From contig NC_081409.1 in assembly GCF_030272615.1 (NCBI RefSeq), forward strand, positions 878,423,594 through 878,487,593: a DNA stretch of 64,000 nucleotides, written 5' to 3'. Source of the DNA: Cryptomeria japonica. Taxonomy: Eukaryota > Streptophyta > Pinopsida > Cupressales > Cupressaceae. Of this stretch, positions 1-12,573 are shown in pieces. The notes below the pieces were generated by a model. That model saw only the letters and a program-made list of their open reading frames with translations, had not been told where the DNA came from and did not search any database. Within the stretch, counting starts at the first letter, position 1. Every line of letters begins with the position of its first letter. A program made the position numbers and the translations under genes.

Positions 1-719
1 GACTCTTAATGCATAACTCATACATATCAACACCAATGACTTTGCAACTTTGAGATATTCTAGAGGTAAAAGTACTAAGTTGTGTCACACTTTTATAATG
101 GAAATGGTCAATGTTGTTTCAACTTTTTAAATTAAATCAATAGAAAGTGAAATATATATTTGAAATTTTGAAATGATGTAAACTAATAAAATTTATATTC
201 TTTTATCTATTTTATGTTTGTAATTTTAACAAAAATTTAAAAAATTATTTGAATGTAGTTTTTTATAGAGTAAACACTATAATTTAGTTGTTAATAAAAT
301 GCTGAAATTGAAGTTACACTAGTCACCACACTTTATTTAGCAAATTTTACCTTTTTTTCTTCAATTTTTTTGTGTATATTGATAACTTTAAACTTTAGTG
401 CATGGATATATTTTTTACTATTTTTTATAAATATATATTTTTCAATGAATTTGAAAAGTTATGTGTGTTGAATATAACTCTTTCCAATTCCTGTCACCTT
501 TTTTCTTAATTATTTATCCAAATTAGAAAAGAATTATATCATCTTGACATAGATTCTTTTCTCTACTACATCATATTTTTTTCAAATTTTTTAAATAAAT
601 TTAAGTATTTTTCCTTGACAAGATAATCAACATTATATTTTAGTGTTGATGACCTACTTTCAATAAAAATAAAATATAATTATAAAAAGTAATTAAAATA
701 TTAAACAATGGAAAGTTGT
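1..719. other. AT-rich sequence, no gene
   Basis: No coding frame with recognisable content is present. The first 60 bases resemble 12505-12565, the stretch next to the 5' LTR of the chromovirus G4 (shared words include ACCAATGAC/ACCATTGAC and AACTTTGA), so the left edge of the window may be a scrap of the same family's leader. The rest is homopolymer-rich AT sequence. Confidence 0.5.
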
Positions 720-2083
720 AAACACAAGGACAAGACAAGAATGCAAATGCATACCCGGAGTTAAAATCTGAGTGAAAATGTTCGGGACGGGGGCACGGGT
801 ACCACTGTCCTGATACTGCCCCTGAAACTGCTCCTGAAACTGTTGTTCTGCAACCTGAAAAGCTGTCTGAAACTTGTTGTCTGATAGAAGGACCAGGGCG
901 CCCAGCGCCCCTGTCCTAGCAGAACCAGGGCGCCCCACGCCCCTGTCCTAGCAGGACCAGGGTGCCCCACGCCCCTGTCCTGGTCTTTTGCTCTGAAATT
1001 TGGTGTGTTGTTCTATCTTAGTCCGCTTCCATCGAATCTGCAACTTGCGGCGTCATCCGAATCCCGAAACCTGCACTTATATCTGAAAAGGTATGGTGGG
1101 CGGCTATATAGGGTTTTGCCTTAGTCAAACCCCCGCTTTGGTGGTTTCCACCTCCACGAATAGCCAAGTTGTATTGTAAAAGTAGTGTGTGCAGACCTTG
1201 TGTGTGTGCAAGATCCTAAAATGCAAGTAAGCAAACTAGAGCAACCTAGAAAGTAAACCCTAATTGCTTGTACATGATAATGTAAGTGCTCCAAATCAAG
1301 ATGAAAAGTGATCTAAAGCATGAATACAAATGATATGATGAAGCTTATGCAAAGACATGAAAACAACATGAAATCATACCCAACCCCAAGGGAGGGGTAC
1401 AAGCCAATCTTCAGTCGGTGATCCCTTATTGTTCTTCAATGCCTTCAAAGCCCTAAATGGATGAATGAAATTGATAGATGCTTGATGGATGGATGTTCAA
1501 TGTTGTTGAAGTCTTCAAAGATCTTCTCTTTCGCTGCATAGAAGGTCCTTGAAACCAAAGTTCTGATCCCTTCTAATGAAGAAAGAGAGCTCTGATATAT
1601 GAAACCCTAGGTCTTAATTTCAACTCTAGGCCGACTTAGAGATTGAATCTCCCGCCAATTTCTTGGGGTTAAGCTTTATTTTATGATTGGATCGTGCTCC
1701 TAAAATTTCGGGAAAAATATCCGGGACCATGTGCACGCCGGGCGCCATGGTCCTGACAACTTTTCACCAAATTTTCAGGGCCGTCGGATATGATGATTTT
1801 AGAGAGAATCCTAAAGTTACAGCTGATTTCGAGATGTTTTGACCCCCGAAATCAAGCCCCCAAGTTCAAAATAGGACCTAATTAGGGTTTTTGATTAAAT
1901 GATGTATTAGAAGAATAAAATGAAAGGGGCACACTTTAATGAAAAGGGCCCAACTTTATGATATGGAAGATGATGAAATAGAACCATAGACCTAATTAAT
2001 TTAATTAATTAAGTGCTAAAGGGGAAATGTAATGCAAAATGCAAAATGCGCCAAGGCGGGTGCTAAACTGTCTCTTCTTTACA
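720..2083. mobile_element. LTR-like fragment joined to gypsy G1
   Basis: This stretch has the same order of landmarks as the G1 LTR: a GC-rich array (890-985), about 700-800 bp of AT-rich sequence, then one more GC-rich hairpin (1724-1753). It ends in CTTTACA at 2083, like the G1 LTR end at 6700, immediately before gag-homologous sequence begins. It may be a diverged or rearranged LTR and leader. The 5' part of gag seen in G2 (30227 onward) is missing here, so the junction at 2083/2084 is a deletion, a recombination point or an insertion edge. No PBS was recognised and orientation is uncertain. Confidence 0.45.
890..985. repeat. GC-rich tandem hairpin array, 3 copies
   Basis: Three copies of a roughly 32-bp unit with the core GGACCAGGGCGCCC followed by a near-complementary CGCCCCTGTCC. 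Each unit is an imperfect inverted repeat. The array stands out sharply from the AT-rich surroundings and matches arrays inside the LTRs of G1 and G2. Confidence 0.75.
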
Positions 2084-4682
2084 GCAACAAATTGCCTCTA
2101 TGAATCAATCTAAGTTTAGTGTGCCCACATTTGATGTTGCGAGCCCACTTTCTCTTGACATTGTTCGAGCTATCCCCCCTAAACATGTTTAAATTCCGTA
2201 TTTGGAGCTTTATAATGGTAAGGGTGATCCTCTAACACATGTTAAGACCTTTCAAACAATATGTATTGATTTTGCTTATGACCAAAGGTTGCTTGCAAAA
2301 CTGTTTACTAGAACATTAAGAGATAAAGCCCTACAATGGTATTGCTCGTTGCCTTCCTATTCTATTACTTCTTTCAAACAACTTGCAAATGGTTTTATTC
2401 AACAATTTCAAAACAATATATGTCCTAAGGTTACTTTGATTGATTTAATGCATTAAAAACAAGGTGTTAAAGAAAAAGTGACTGATTTCATTGGTAGATA
2501 TAAGCATTTGTATGCTCAAATTTCTTTTCCAGTACCTGATAATGATATTCAAAGAATCTTTATTTCTAATTTACAAAAAGATATTAGAGAAAAACTTCTA
2601 TTTTCTAAGTTTACTTCTTTCCAATAGTTGTGCGCAACTCTTCACCATTATCAACTGACTGTGAGTCAAATGGAACAAGCAAATCCTATGGCTCCGAGTG
2701 ATAAGGGTGATAGTAGTCAACAACCATTTGGGAAGTTTAAACCGAACAGAAAGTCCATTAAATTCAATGAAAACATCATCAACAACAATGTGAATGTGGC
2801 ATCAGGTGTGCCTCCTATTTCTAAGTTTTTCAAGAAAGAAAGAAAGTTTACTCCTTTGAATGAATCATTGCATAGTATTATGAATAAGTTATTGGAACAA
2901 AATGTGCTTACTCTTCCTCCTACAAGGCAAATAGATCCTGCAAAGATTAATTCACCCTATTTTGATAACAAATCTTTTTGTCAATTTCATCATCATCCTG
3001 GGCATGATACTGAAAAATGTTTTGCTTTAAAGCGTAAAATTCAAGATTTGATTGATAATAATACTATCTCTGTTTCTGGTGTGAATGATAAAGGCAACAC
3101 ATCTGTAGCTCCTCCTAACCAAAATCTTCAGATTTTTACTGATCCATTACCTTCTCATACCTCTAATGCGATTGATACTACTGATTCCCCTGTCTCACCT
3201 GATGATCTTGTGTCTATGACTCCGAATGTGATTAACTTTGTGGAACAGCAGAAAATCCCTAAAGAACCTTCCATCACATTTGATTCCAGTGAAACTATCA
3301 GGGCACCTGATGGTCCTTTATATATAGTTGCAAAAGTCAAGAATACACCTTGTCGTGGAGTGCTTATTGATCCTTTTTGTATGGTTAATATCATTACTGA
3401 ATAATTTCTTTTTACTTTGCAATTTAATCAAGTGATCTATGATGAAACAAATGTGGTTGTATTTGATGCATTTTCTTCTCCTGCAATTGGTTCTATTACA
3501 TTACCTATTGAGGTCCATAACAAATCCCTTGATGTGGACTTTGCTATTATTCCATCATCCGAACAATTTCGTGTGAAGCTAGGCTATCCTTGGCTATCTT
3601 CCATGAAAGCTATTGCTTCTCCTATTCACAAGTGTTTGAAATTTCCCAATAATGGTGAAGTTGTTACTGTCAATCATAGTCTCTTTAAACCAGCTGAAAG
3701 AACTTCTAGAATTCCTATTGATTACTTTTGGCCTAAACAATTCCAATCTCTTCCTCCGCGAAGTGATCATCTTTTCAAATCTTATCAAAAGTGGAAAAAA
3801 GATATGATCCTATCTCTAAGTGAACCTAGAACACCCAAACTTGACATTCCTATCGTTCTTGAGAAGGAAGTTCTTCCTTTGAAAGATAAAACTAATGTCT
3901 TTCCTCAAGAAGATTCCCAACCCATTCCTATGAATGTGATTATGCCTATATCTAATAAACTTCCTAAAAGTAGACCTATACCTCCTCGTCATGATGGACT
4001 TGGTCTCCTTCCTAAACCAAATATTCCTCCCTTATATGGAGCAGTTCCTCCTCCTTCCTCTTATGGAGAGAAGAGACCTTCCTCTTCTCCTATTATTCAA
4101 CCTAAGAGACCACAACCTAAACACCCAAGTGCTAAGGATGAGAACATTCCTCCTCCTCAATCTCCTCAACTTCCTACTAAGACTAGATGGAATCGTTCTG
4201 CACGTGAACGCCGGCAAAAGCGTCATCTTAGAGCTCAGGCAGCTACTTCTCAAACTTTGCAATCCCCAAAAACACCTTCAACTAATATTATTCCATTTTC
4301 TCGTCAGCCGATGATTGAGCCGAAATCTCCTAAACATAAGATGCATGGTGGTCTTAATCCTGTGCGAGTTAAATATCCTATTTTTATAAATCTTGATGAT
4401 GATATAGATGAAAATGTTATTCATGATGAAAATGTTACTCCTGTTCATTCTGATAGTGAATATGAATATGTTGATGTTGATAACCATTTATCTAACGAAT
4501 TTTCTAAAGCACTTATCCTAGCTGCTAGACAAGAACAACGTGGCTCGGAACATGAACATAGCCCTTGTTTGGATCTTGTGATAGCTCCATCTACTATGTT
4601 GGATGTTCCTCCTCTAGCGTGTTTCCTGCCTTCCCGAAATATTGATCAGCAAGATCGGGGGGTAGATGACGTGCTAGACTAG
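2084..4682 (+). pseudogene. gag-protease polyprotein of G1, with in-frame stops
   Basis: One continuous frame carries the whole product, broken by in-frame stops near 2190, 2454, 2626 and 3402 with no frameshift. Order: a gag core (about 2200-2640, motif GDPLTHVKTF then DKALQWY), a CHHC zinc-knuckle-like box (CQFHHHPGHDTEKC, near 2980-3020), an aspartic-protease-like stretch (VLIDPFCMVNIIT near 3360, then LGYPWLSSMKAIASP near 3575), and a proline-rich tail (about 3960-4190). Gag would package RNA and the protease would mature it. The protease active site reads D-P-F where D-[ST/G]-G is expected, so catalysis is doubtful. The stop at 2626 is TAG where G2 has CAG. The frame begins abruptly at the junction, so no start codon is assigned. 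Confidence 0.85.
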
Positions 4683-5416
4683 TTTCATTAGCATAGAAAA
4701 CTCTCTCCTCCTCTCTTGATCTCTTTTGTTACTTCTTCTATGTGTTATTATCATTCTTCTATTTGTTGTCCTTAGTGTTGTCTACTTGAGGACGATGCAA
4801 AACATTGAGATCTCTTTTGGTCTCTCTCATGTTGACTCAAAAGACACATGTGTTCCCTTCTTCTAGGTGACCTTCCTTGATTGGGGAATGAAGAACAATT
4901 ATGCATACATACATATGATATACATGAATTATCATACAGCATACTGACCCCGAGGAAAGCGAAGTCACCTTGTGCTTTGTGTTTTGTGTCTATTATCCTT
5001 GGGCTTATCTCACACTTGGGGGCTAAATCCTTGTGATAACGTGCTCCTTTCTCATTTCTTATATGTATCACTACCTTAAAGCAATCACCCCCGGTGAGGT
5101 CTGTGCGATCGCTTTAACGTAGGGGGGCATACATCTCATTGATATCTTTTCAAGATACTTGAAAATTTCTTGACAAATTTAGCTTTGCCTTGAAAATTTT
5201 TGATATCTTTCTTGCATGACTCATAGTGAGGGAACCTTACTACTGACAGTCATGGTTCTCCCTCATGATCTTCCCTTTTACTTTGTCAATCGAAGTCGTA
5301 AGATCCTTAGTCCACTGGGGGCTTGGTGTATCTTTCCTCCTTGACGTGGTGAAAGTTTTTCAATGTTGTTTCCTTGTACTTTACCAGAAGTATGAGCGTA
5401 CACTTATACTCCCGCT
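4683..5416 (+). other. 3' untranslated region of G1
   Basis: A non-coding stretch between the polyprotein stop and the polypurine tract. A closely similar stretch follows the G2 ORF (33326-33822 and 54138-54518), including the words TTGGGGGCTAAATCCTTG and CTACTTGAGGA. The conservation of about 730 bp between two elements suggests cis-acting content, but no ORF or known signal was recognised. Confidence 0.65.
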
Positions 5417-5431
5417 AAAGTGGGGGCTAAA
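5417..5431 (+). promoter_or_regulatory. Polypurine tract of G1
   Basis: AAAGTGGGGGCTAAA lies directly before the LTR start TGTAGC. The same 15 bases precede the G2 3' LTR (54519-54533). It would prime plus-strand DNA synthesis. Confidence 0.85.
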
Positions 5432-6700
5432 TGTAGCGTCCTAAAATTGTGACACTTGCAATTTCGACTGCATTTGGGTCTTCACGATGGTAGCGCAACG
5501 TTGAACCTGAATGGAGACCCCGAAACATGTTTATAACACCAAAAACTGCATTTTTCTGCACCCTGGCCTGATCCCTCCTTGCACCCTGCTGTCCCGGGAG
5601 GTGGGACCATGTCGCCCAGCACCTTGGTCCTTCAGGACTAGGGCACCCAGTGCCCTAGTCCCCCAGGACCATGGCGCCCAGCGCCCTGGTCCCTGGCCCT
5701 ATTTTGGGCCCGGTCTCTTTTAGGCATCGGGTCTTTAAGTTTGCAATTCAGGAAATAATGTTTCCTGGTCGACCTAAGGTCAGGAAAATTAGTCTATCAG
5801 CCCTAAATGACAAGTATATAAACTACATTTCCCCTCCCATTTGAGGAGGTAAGAAAGAAAAAACATATGTGAGCAAGACGCGGAAGCGATATTGAAACAT
5901 TCAAGCATTCAAGCATTCAAGCATTCCTTCAAGCAATTGAGCATTCTAAGTCTCCATTCAAGGCTAAGTGTTGCATTCAAGACAAGGATTCAACCATTGA
6001 AGAGGAGATCACATACAACATACAACATACTACATACATTACACCTTCGCATGTAAGAATACAAACATTCTTACAACAAGATATCAGTACTTGTTTACAT
6101 TACAAACATTTACATTTACAACATTCTCATTTCTTGGTTAATTCCAAAACCGGGTTTGACCTAAAGGCAAACCCCTCATCCCTAACCCCCCGATCGTCCT
6201 CTCTTTTCTGTGTGTAGGTTGTAGGTACGTAGCTGTAATTGAAGATCTGGAATCCTTGTGCAGAGACGAACAGATCCCCCTTCGTTTTGCAAATTTTTCG
6301 GAGGACCGTGTGCACGCCGGGCGCCATCGTCCAGTCAACTTTCACTGAAATTTGCAGAACAGCACCGTCTTGACATTTTACTGCTAATTCTAGGTCCGCA
6401 GCTTCATCCCATATCCCTATCTCTGTTTATAAGCGAATCTTTCCTACTTTACATGCATTCCTAGTTCAATCTTTTTATCTACATTCTTTACAAAAGAGGG
6501 TATCCTTGATGTCTTAACCCTTGAAACTCATTTAGAATCCAATCTTGAATTGCGTGGGATTGGATCTTGTGGGTTTCAACCCCTCTTTTGAATGTAAAGT
6601 CTCTCCTAAGTGAAAACCATCAACCCTAGTGACTCTCCCTTCTCTCTCCTTGGAGTTGGGGAGGGGAGAACAACTAGGGTTCGATTTTTTCCGCTTTACA
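5432..6700 (+). repeat. 3' LTR of G1
   Basis: Starts TGTAGCGTCC after the polypurine tract and ends CGCTTTACA at 6700, giving about 1,269 bp with TG...CA ends. A TATA box (TATATAA, 5815-5821) lies downstream of the GC-rich hairpin array, so transcription would start near 5850. It is homologous to both G2 LTRs. The downstream ATTCAAGCATTCAAGCATTC and TTCAACCATTGAAGAGGA segments match the G2 3' LTR better than the G2 5' LTR. Confidence 0.8.
5604..5692. repeat. Three GC-rich hairpins in the G1 LTR
   Basis: Hairpins at 5604-5630, 5634-5661 and 5666-5692. The middle one is a perfect 12-bp stem, GGACTAGGGCAC and its complement, around a 3-base CCA loop. The third pairs 11 of 12 bases. A further single hairpin (arms GGACC...GGCGCCATCGTCC) lies at 6303-6332. 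Confidence 0.85.
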
Positions 6701-6810
6701 AGATCGTATGTTTGACTAAAATTATTTTTTAGTTATAATTACTTAAATTCACTTGTGCTGATAAGTTGGCCTGAAACGTGACACAGTTTTGTGTGTTTAC
6801 CCCTAGAGAG
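6701..6810. other. Junction between G1 and G4
   Basis: About 110 bp of AT-rich sequence between the last base of the G1 LTR and the first base clearly shared by the two G4 LTRs. It may hold the true left end of the G4 LTR, for example TGTGTTTACC at 6792, but the right LTR does not match it well, so the boundary is left open. Confidence 0.4.
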
Positions 6811-7379
6811 CATCAACACAGACCCCTCTACCAGTTTTCATGAATTTCTAGTAGTGGAGGATCGTGTTGCATCATTTTCTTGCTCACTATTAACCCTAGC
6901 TAGGCTTTTTGCTTCTTAATACAAAAATTGCAATAACTTTCACAAAACTTAATGAAATATGCTCAAACCAAAAGCAAAAGGGAGGTAATATTATCTCCAA
7001 CTTATTGAATTGATTTCGAGGCCATACTAATTCAAATAGGATTGTACAAATGAAAACTTAGACTGTTCACATAGGAAACAAGGTAAAAATGAGATAAAAT
7101 GTTTTTTTTTCCTTCAATCCTTTTTCCAACCCCTGCATTCAAGTTTAGAATACATATTTATGCATTTACAACCATTCCCTACTATCTAACTTACCACCAA
7201 CTACCCATAACCAAAAATACAACTTTGACATGACAACTTTTGATAACTTCTCATTAAACATTCCAAAATGGATCAAAATGATCCCAAATGGTCTTAAATG
7301 ACCCTATTGGACCCAAAAAAATCCAAAACAACCCAAAAACCAAAAATTATTAAGTACATACCATGATGCCCCTGCATCA
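6811..7379 (-). repeat. 3' LTR of G4
   Basis: Pairs with 12574-13185. Shared landmarks are CCCCTC...TTTTCATGAATTTC near the left edge, the CAATCCTTTTTCCAACCCC segment in the middle, and the right edge CCATGATGCCCCTGCATCA. On the - strand the LTR therefore begins TGATGCAGGGGCATCATGG, a small inverted repeat. The - strand polypurine tract just outside (TTGGGTGTA) is degenerate. Confidence 0.8.
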
Positions 7380-7403
7380 TACACCCAAGAGGAAGAAAAG
7401 AAC

Positions 7404-10400
7404 TCAAGTTCCACTTGAGTGAAGGTTTGCAACACTACAACCATGTCTAAGAATATCATATTCAGTCATCCATGTAGCATCCTCCATGGGAAGACCCCTC
7501 CATTTAACAAGATACTGGAAATATGTCTTGTTCCTTATCTTCTTTAGTTGTTTGGTATCAATGATACACTCCAACTGCAAAGGTCGGCTAGGTTGAAGAT
7601 CTTAGATCCAATCAACATCTGAGGGTGAGTGTGAACCTACTCCTACATCAACATGCCCTTTGTAAGGGTACAAATCAAAAATATTAAAGATAAGGGACAT
7701 GCCAATACCTTGGGGTAACTAAATCTCATATGAATTGTTGGTAATATTGTGCACCACCTTGCAAGGTCCTATCTTTTTCATCTACAACTTAGAGTATTAA
7801 CTCTTGGGAAACCTCTTTTTCGTGAGATGTGTTGAAACCAAATCCCCAACCTTGAATTTAGCTTCTCTTCTTTTGACATATGACATTTTCTTGTAGGTTC
7901 TCTCTAACTTGTTGATGAATCTCATGCATATAAATAGCAAATTTATTTCCCTCAGCACTTTGTCTCTCCATTCCATTGATATCTCCCAATTCAAAGACCC
8001 CTCTAGGTTGCATTCCATAATCAATTTGATAAGTACTCTTCCCAACACTCATGTTAACTGAATCCTTGTAGGAAATCTCTTCTTGAGGCAAGACAAGATC
8101 CCACTAAGTATAATGTTCTTTAGTTAAGAATCTTAAGATTTTTCCTAGGCTCCTATTAACCACCTCAGTCTACCCATCAATTTGAGGATGATAGGCAGAA
8201 CTGAAACTAAGGTTAATGCCTAGTTTCTTCTACAAAGTCCTTCAAAAGTGTCGAATGAACTTATTATCCCCATCTGAAACTGTAATCAAAGGAAGACCAT
8301 GAATTCTTACTTCTTTGAAGAAAAAACCTACAATATAAGAGGCATTATTGGTGCTCTTGTATGGGATAAAATGAGCCATCTTGGAGAATTGGTCAACCAC
8401 AACATAGACTGGGTCATAACCTCTAGGTGTTCTTAGTAACCCCATTACAAAATACATGCTAATGGACTCCCAAGGCCTATGTGGAATGGTAAGAGGTTGA
8501 TATAAACCTACATTTGTGCTATTTCCATTTTCCTTCTAACAAATAGTGCACTTCTCCACAAACTTTCTTACATCAAATTGCAACCTAGGCCAAAAATAGT
8601 GTCTTCTTAGGTGCTCTAGGGTCTTATCAAGGCCATAATGACCTGCCAAGCTTCCACAATGCTTTTCCTTAACTAGATTGTCCCTCATTGAACACTTAGC
8701 CATACAAAGTGGTGCTCCCTTTAACAAAAAACCATCTTGAATAAGGTAATCAAAGTAATTGTAATTAGAAATACTATTAGGATACATACAATACTTATAA
8801 ACTTCCTTGAAATCAACATCAACATCATACATACCCTTGAATGATTCAACCCCCACACTTGGTAATTGAATCTCTTATGCCATAAGTGCTCTCCTACTTA
8901 AATCACCAGTCACTTTATTGGAATATCCTTTCTTGTGTTTGATGGTGAAGGTGAAGTTTTGAAGGTATTCTACCCACTTGATGTGCCTTTTGTTAAGTTT
9001 CTCTTGGCTATTGATGTATTGGATGACATGGTTATCAGTATACACTATGAAATCCTTGGGAAGAAGGTAGTGCCTCCACTTCTTCAAGGTTTAAGCCATG
9101 GCATACATTTCTAGGTCATAAGAGGAATACTTCTTGTTGGCATCACTCAATCTTTCATTACAAAATGCAATAGGACTATTGGCTTGACTCAATACTACCC
9201 CTATAACATATCCACTAGCATCACATTCAATTTGAAAGACCTTATTAAAATAAAGTAAGGCTAAGATTGGCTATTCTTCTACTCTCTTTTTTAGGTATTC
9301 AAAACTTTTATCAGCTTTCTCACTCCAAATAAACCTTTTCTTTTTATCCCCCTTGATAGTATAAATCATAGGTGCACATACATGACTGAAATTTTTTCTA
9401 AATTTTCTATAAAAACTTGCAAGCCCATGAAAGATTCATACCTCAAAAACTAATTTATATGTAGGCCAACTTAAGATTGTTTCCACCTTTCTTGGATCCA
9501 TCTTCAATGTCCCCTTTGTGACCACAAACCCAAGGTACATTTGTTCAGTCTTCAACAAGTCACACTTTTCAGATTGATTAGTAGCCTTTCCTCTTGTAAT
9601 ATTTTCAAAACCAAACTCAAATGATGCAAATGATCTTCTTTAGTAGGACTGAAAACTAAGATATCATCAAGGTAGACAACCACAAACTTACCAATGAATG
9701 GTTTAAGGATCTCATTCATGAGGCTCATGAAGGTGCTAAGAGAATTTGATAGACCAAATAGCATCACAAACCATTCATAGATCTCCTCATTTATTTTAAA
9801 TGCTATCTTCCACTCATCCCCTTGTCTGATTCAAATTGATTTGTTGATAACCACTCTTGAGCTCTATCTTTGAGAAGTATCTTTCTCCACTGAGACAATA
9901 CATCAGATATTCTATTCTTGGAAGTGGGAACCTATATTTGATTGTGATCTTATTTATGGACCTATAATTAGTACACATCCTCTACTCACCTCCTTTCCTG
10001 GGTACCATTTAAATAGTTTATACCACACATGGGCTAAGGCTCTCCCCAATTATCCCTTTGTCAAGTAATTCTTGCACTTCTTTTATGATTTCTTCATTTT
10101 GTTGTGGAGCCATCTTGTAGGCTACCTTGTTTGGTAAACTAGCCCTTGGTATAAAATCAATATGATGACTAGTGTCTCTTATAGGAGGCAAGGTGTTTGG
10201 GAGTTCATCTACCACTATATCAGCATAATCTTGTATCAAATCTTGGATCTCCAAAGGCAACTCATCCATCTGAATTGTTGTCATAATAGTCCTAGGCTTT
10301 GTGATGATGGAAAAACCCATGTCCTCCTCTTCTATAGTATTATGAACTCCTTCTCACCTACCAACATCACACTTGAGCCCACTTGCTAAGTTTTGTCTTC

Positions 10401-11979
10401 ATCCTTAAAAGGTGTGAGAGTATAGGAGACTTCATCTTTCTTATCACATAAGCATTCTTCCTTCCATCATGCTTGGCAGTTCTATCATACTGCCATGGTC
10501 TACCAAGAAGCATATGTCACACATCCATGGGAATGATTTCACACAAGACCTTATCCTTATATCAACCTATTTGGAACTCAACCCAACACATCTCATTCAT
10601 TAACACTTGTTGTCCTTTGTTTAACCATGAAACTTTATAAGGTGCAGCATGTGGTAACCTCTTTAATTTTAATTTTTCAACCATTTCAACAACACTAAAT
10701 TATTTGTACTACCTGAATCAATGACCACTTGGCAATACTTGCCTTGACATTTGTATATGATCCTAAGGAGTGAGTTCCTTTAGGGTGGCTCCCTCTCCAT
10801 AGGAACCTTGATCAACATTCTCCTCATCAATAGAGACTCTCCAACTTTTGGTTCTTTCATTTGTGGTGAATATTTTACACTTTCAGCATCTCCACCATGT
10901 GCTACTTGATTTCTCCTTTCACTCCTAAAAGAAGTAGATGATTTTTATTCAAGGCATTGTCATGCTTGATGACCTACAAACTTATTACATTTATAACACT
11001 TTCTAGTGAAGCCACTTGTTCCTCCTCTACTACCAAATCTACTTCTAAAATTGGATCTTCTTCCTCTAAAACTACCCCTTGAATCTAATGTTTGTTCTTG
11101 ATAATTTCTTATCTCTCCGTAAGACTTTTGGGATTTTCATCTACCAGCAAAGGTTCCTCTTCCTCTAAAAGTCCTTCCCCTACCTCTTGTTTGTCACTCT
11201 TGTCTTCTTTTCAACTTCTCTTCATCCTTCATGGCTTATTGGTAACATTATTCACTTGAGTCTTGACGCTTGTAAGTCTCAACTCATCTTGTAAACTAGG
11301 TTTCAATCCATTAAGGTACCTATAAACCTTGTCAAAATCATCCTCTATAAGGCCTAATCTGATGCTCAGTTTATAAAACTCTTCTTTGTATTCCTTGACA
11401 TCCATTTCTTTTTGCTTCAAGTTTTGTAGGTTCCTATACAATTGAGTGGCATAGTCACTAGGTAGAAATTTATCTTTCAACTTGGAAACCATCTTGTCCT
11501 AAGCAGTGATATTGTCATTGCCTTTTTTCCTCCTTTCTTCTTACACATGATCCTACTGAAGGGATGCATGGCCTTTCAATTTGATTCTAGCCAACTTTTT
11601 GTTCCTTGAGTACATCTTCAAATTCAAAATACTTTTCTAGCTCTCCTATCCAATCAAGAAGATCCTCACTTTTCAAACTACCTGCATAGATTGTAAGTTC
11701 CATCTTCACCTTGGAACCCTCGGTCTTGATAGCCTTTAGCAATATTTCTAACCTTTCCTCTTCAACATCTCTCTCTTCCTTGGGTTCTTCTTATCATAGG
11801 CTATTTTCATCCACCCCTTCTTGATCACTCAAATCTCTTTTGACCACTCCTCATCTCTGATTAATCTTCACTGTTATAATACTTGCATAAAGGATTTCTC
11901 TCATTATTTAGGCAAGAGAGTCTCACATCTCTCTAGCTATCATTTCCATTGCTCTTTCAACATTTACCCTTGGAGGCAT
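7404..11979 (-). pseudogene. gag-pol of chromovirus G4, heavily broken
   Basis: From the start codon at 11979-11977 (MPPRVNVERAMEMI) the frame is repeatedly interrupted. Recognisable parts in - strand order: gag core (11492-11229, KLKDKFLPSDYATQLYRNLQ), a zinc-knuckle-like box near 10980 (KCYKCNKFVGHQA then a stop), RT start (10320-10018), RT active site YLDDILVFS (within 9767-9552), RNase H (9087-8875, YTDNHVIQYINSQEKLNKRH), integrase zinc domain (8856-8536, GHYGLDKTLEHLRRHYFWP...CTIC), integrase core (8457-8242, DQFSKMAHFIP and IHGLPLITVSDGD) and integrase tail (8048-7797, FKVGDLV). A chromodomain closes the protein. The enzyme set would reverse-transcribe and integrate the element. It cannot be functional now. 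Confidence 0.85.
7440..7571 (-). other. Chromodomain at the integrase C-terminus of G4
   Basis: A short frame reads ECIIDTKQLKKI, then YFQYLVKWRG, then DATWMTEYDIL, with a stop at 7406-7404. The spaced aromatic positions and the YLVKWRG and TWM boxes are those of a chromodomain, which in chromoviruses is thought to steer integration to histone-marked chromatin. Unlike the rest of the polyprotein, this segment reads without a stop. Confidence 0.85.
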
Positions 11980-12573
11980 CTTAGATTGTCTTCACTCAAC
12001 TTTTTAGAATTATTTTATTAGCTCTGAATGATCTTCCTTTCTTTGATACCAATCATGATGCAAAGGAAGGACTAAATGAATTAGAATAAATGCTCTTCAA
12101 TATTCAATTCATACAATTGGTTCAAGTATAGGGTTGCACTCCTAGGCCTCCAACACTAGGTTTGTTTGAGTACTCTTTAAGTACACTTAATGTGACACCA
12201 AAATCAAGTTTTCCACCCTATTTTAGAATTCTAGTTCCTGGGGACAACTTCATCTCTTGTTCTTCACAATACAACCTTGCAAGGGTACCACATTCTAACA
12301 CTTGACAAATAAAAAAGACCTACCCTTTCATGGACTAAGGGTCATGTACCATAATTTTGGTTTGAAATAACTTGCAAAAGATCCTGCAAGATCTCATAAC
12401 ACACCTTTTGGTAGTAAAATCTTAACTCTCAACCCAAACCATGAGTTTGTTAGGTCAAACCCTTCATTTGTTGTCCTATTCAGATCGTCATGTCTTATTT
12501 CCTATTGATTGTCAAACCATAGCTCGTACAAATCAGCACCATTGACTCTATAACTTTGATATATTGTACAAAA
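11980..12573 (-). other. Leader of G4
   Basis: Non-coding sequence between the gag start and the 5' LTR. A degenerate tRNA-Met-type primer site may lie at 12553-12564: ACTTTGATATAT against the expected GCTCTGATACCA, 7 of 12 matching. No ORF is seen. Confidence 0.5.

Larger units (their letters stand above)
2084..6700 (+). mobile_element. Gypsy G1: gag-protease-only LTR element, 5' truncated
   Basis: A Ty3/gypsy-type element made of a decayed gag-protease ORF, a non-coding 3' region, a polypurine tract and a 3' LTR. No reverse transcriptase, RNase H or integrase is present between the ORF and the LTR, and the related element G2 has the same arrangement. The lack of polymerase therefore looks like a family property and not a local deletion. 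This fits published non-autonomous plant elements of the TR-GAG kind, which depend on another element's polymerase. The 5' LTR and gag N-terminus are not in place. Confidence 0.8.

Noticed and set aside
693-970. Short - strand frames over the GC-rich array
   Set aside because: They are produced by the GC-rich tandem units and have no protein similarity.
2060-2083. Possible intron acceptor (TCTCTTCTTTACAG) before the G1 gag
   Set aside because: It resembles a splice site, but the same CTTTACA also ends the G1 LTR, and no donor or upstream exon is visible. An LTR or rearrangement edge is more likely.
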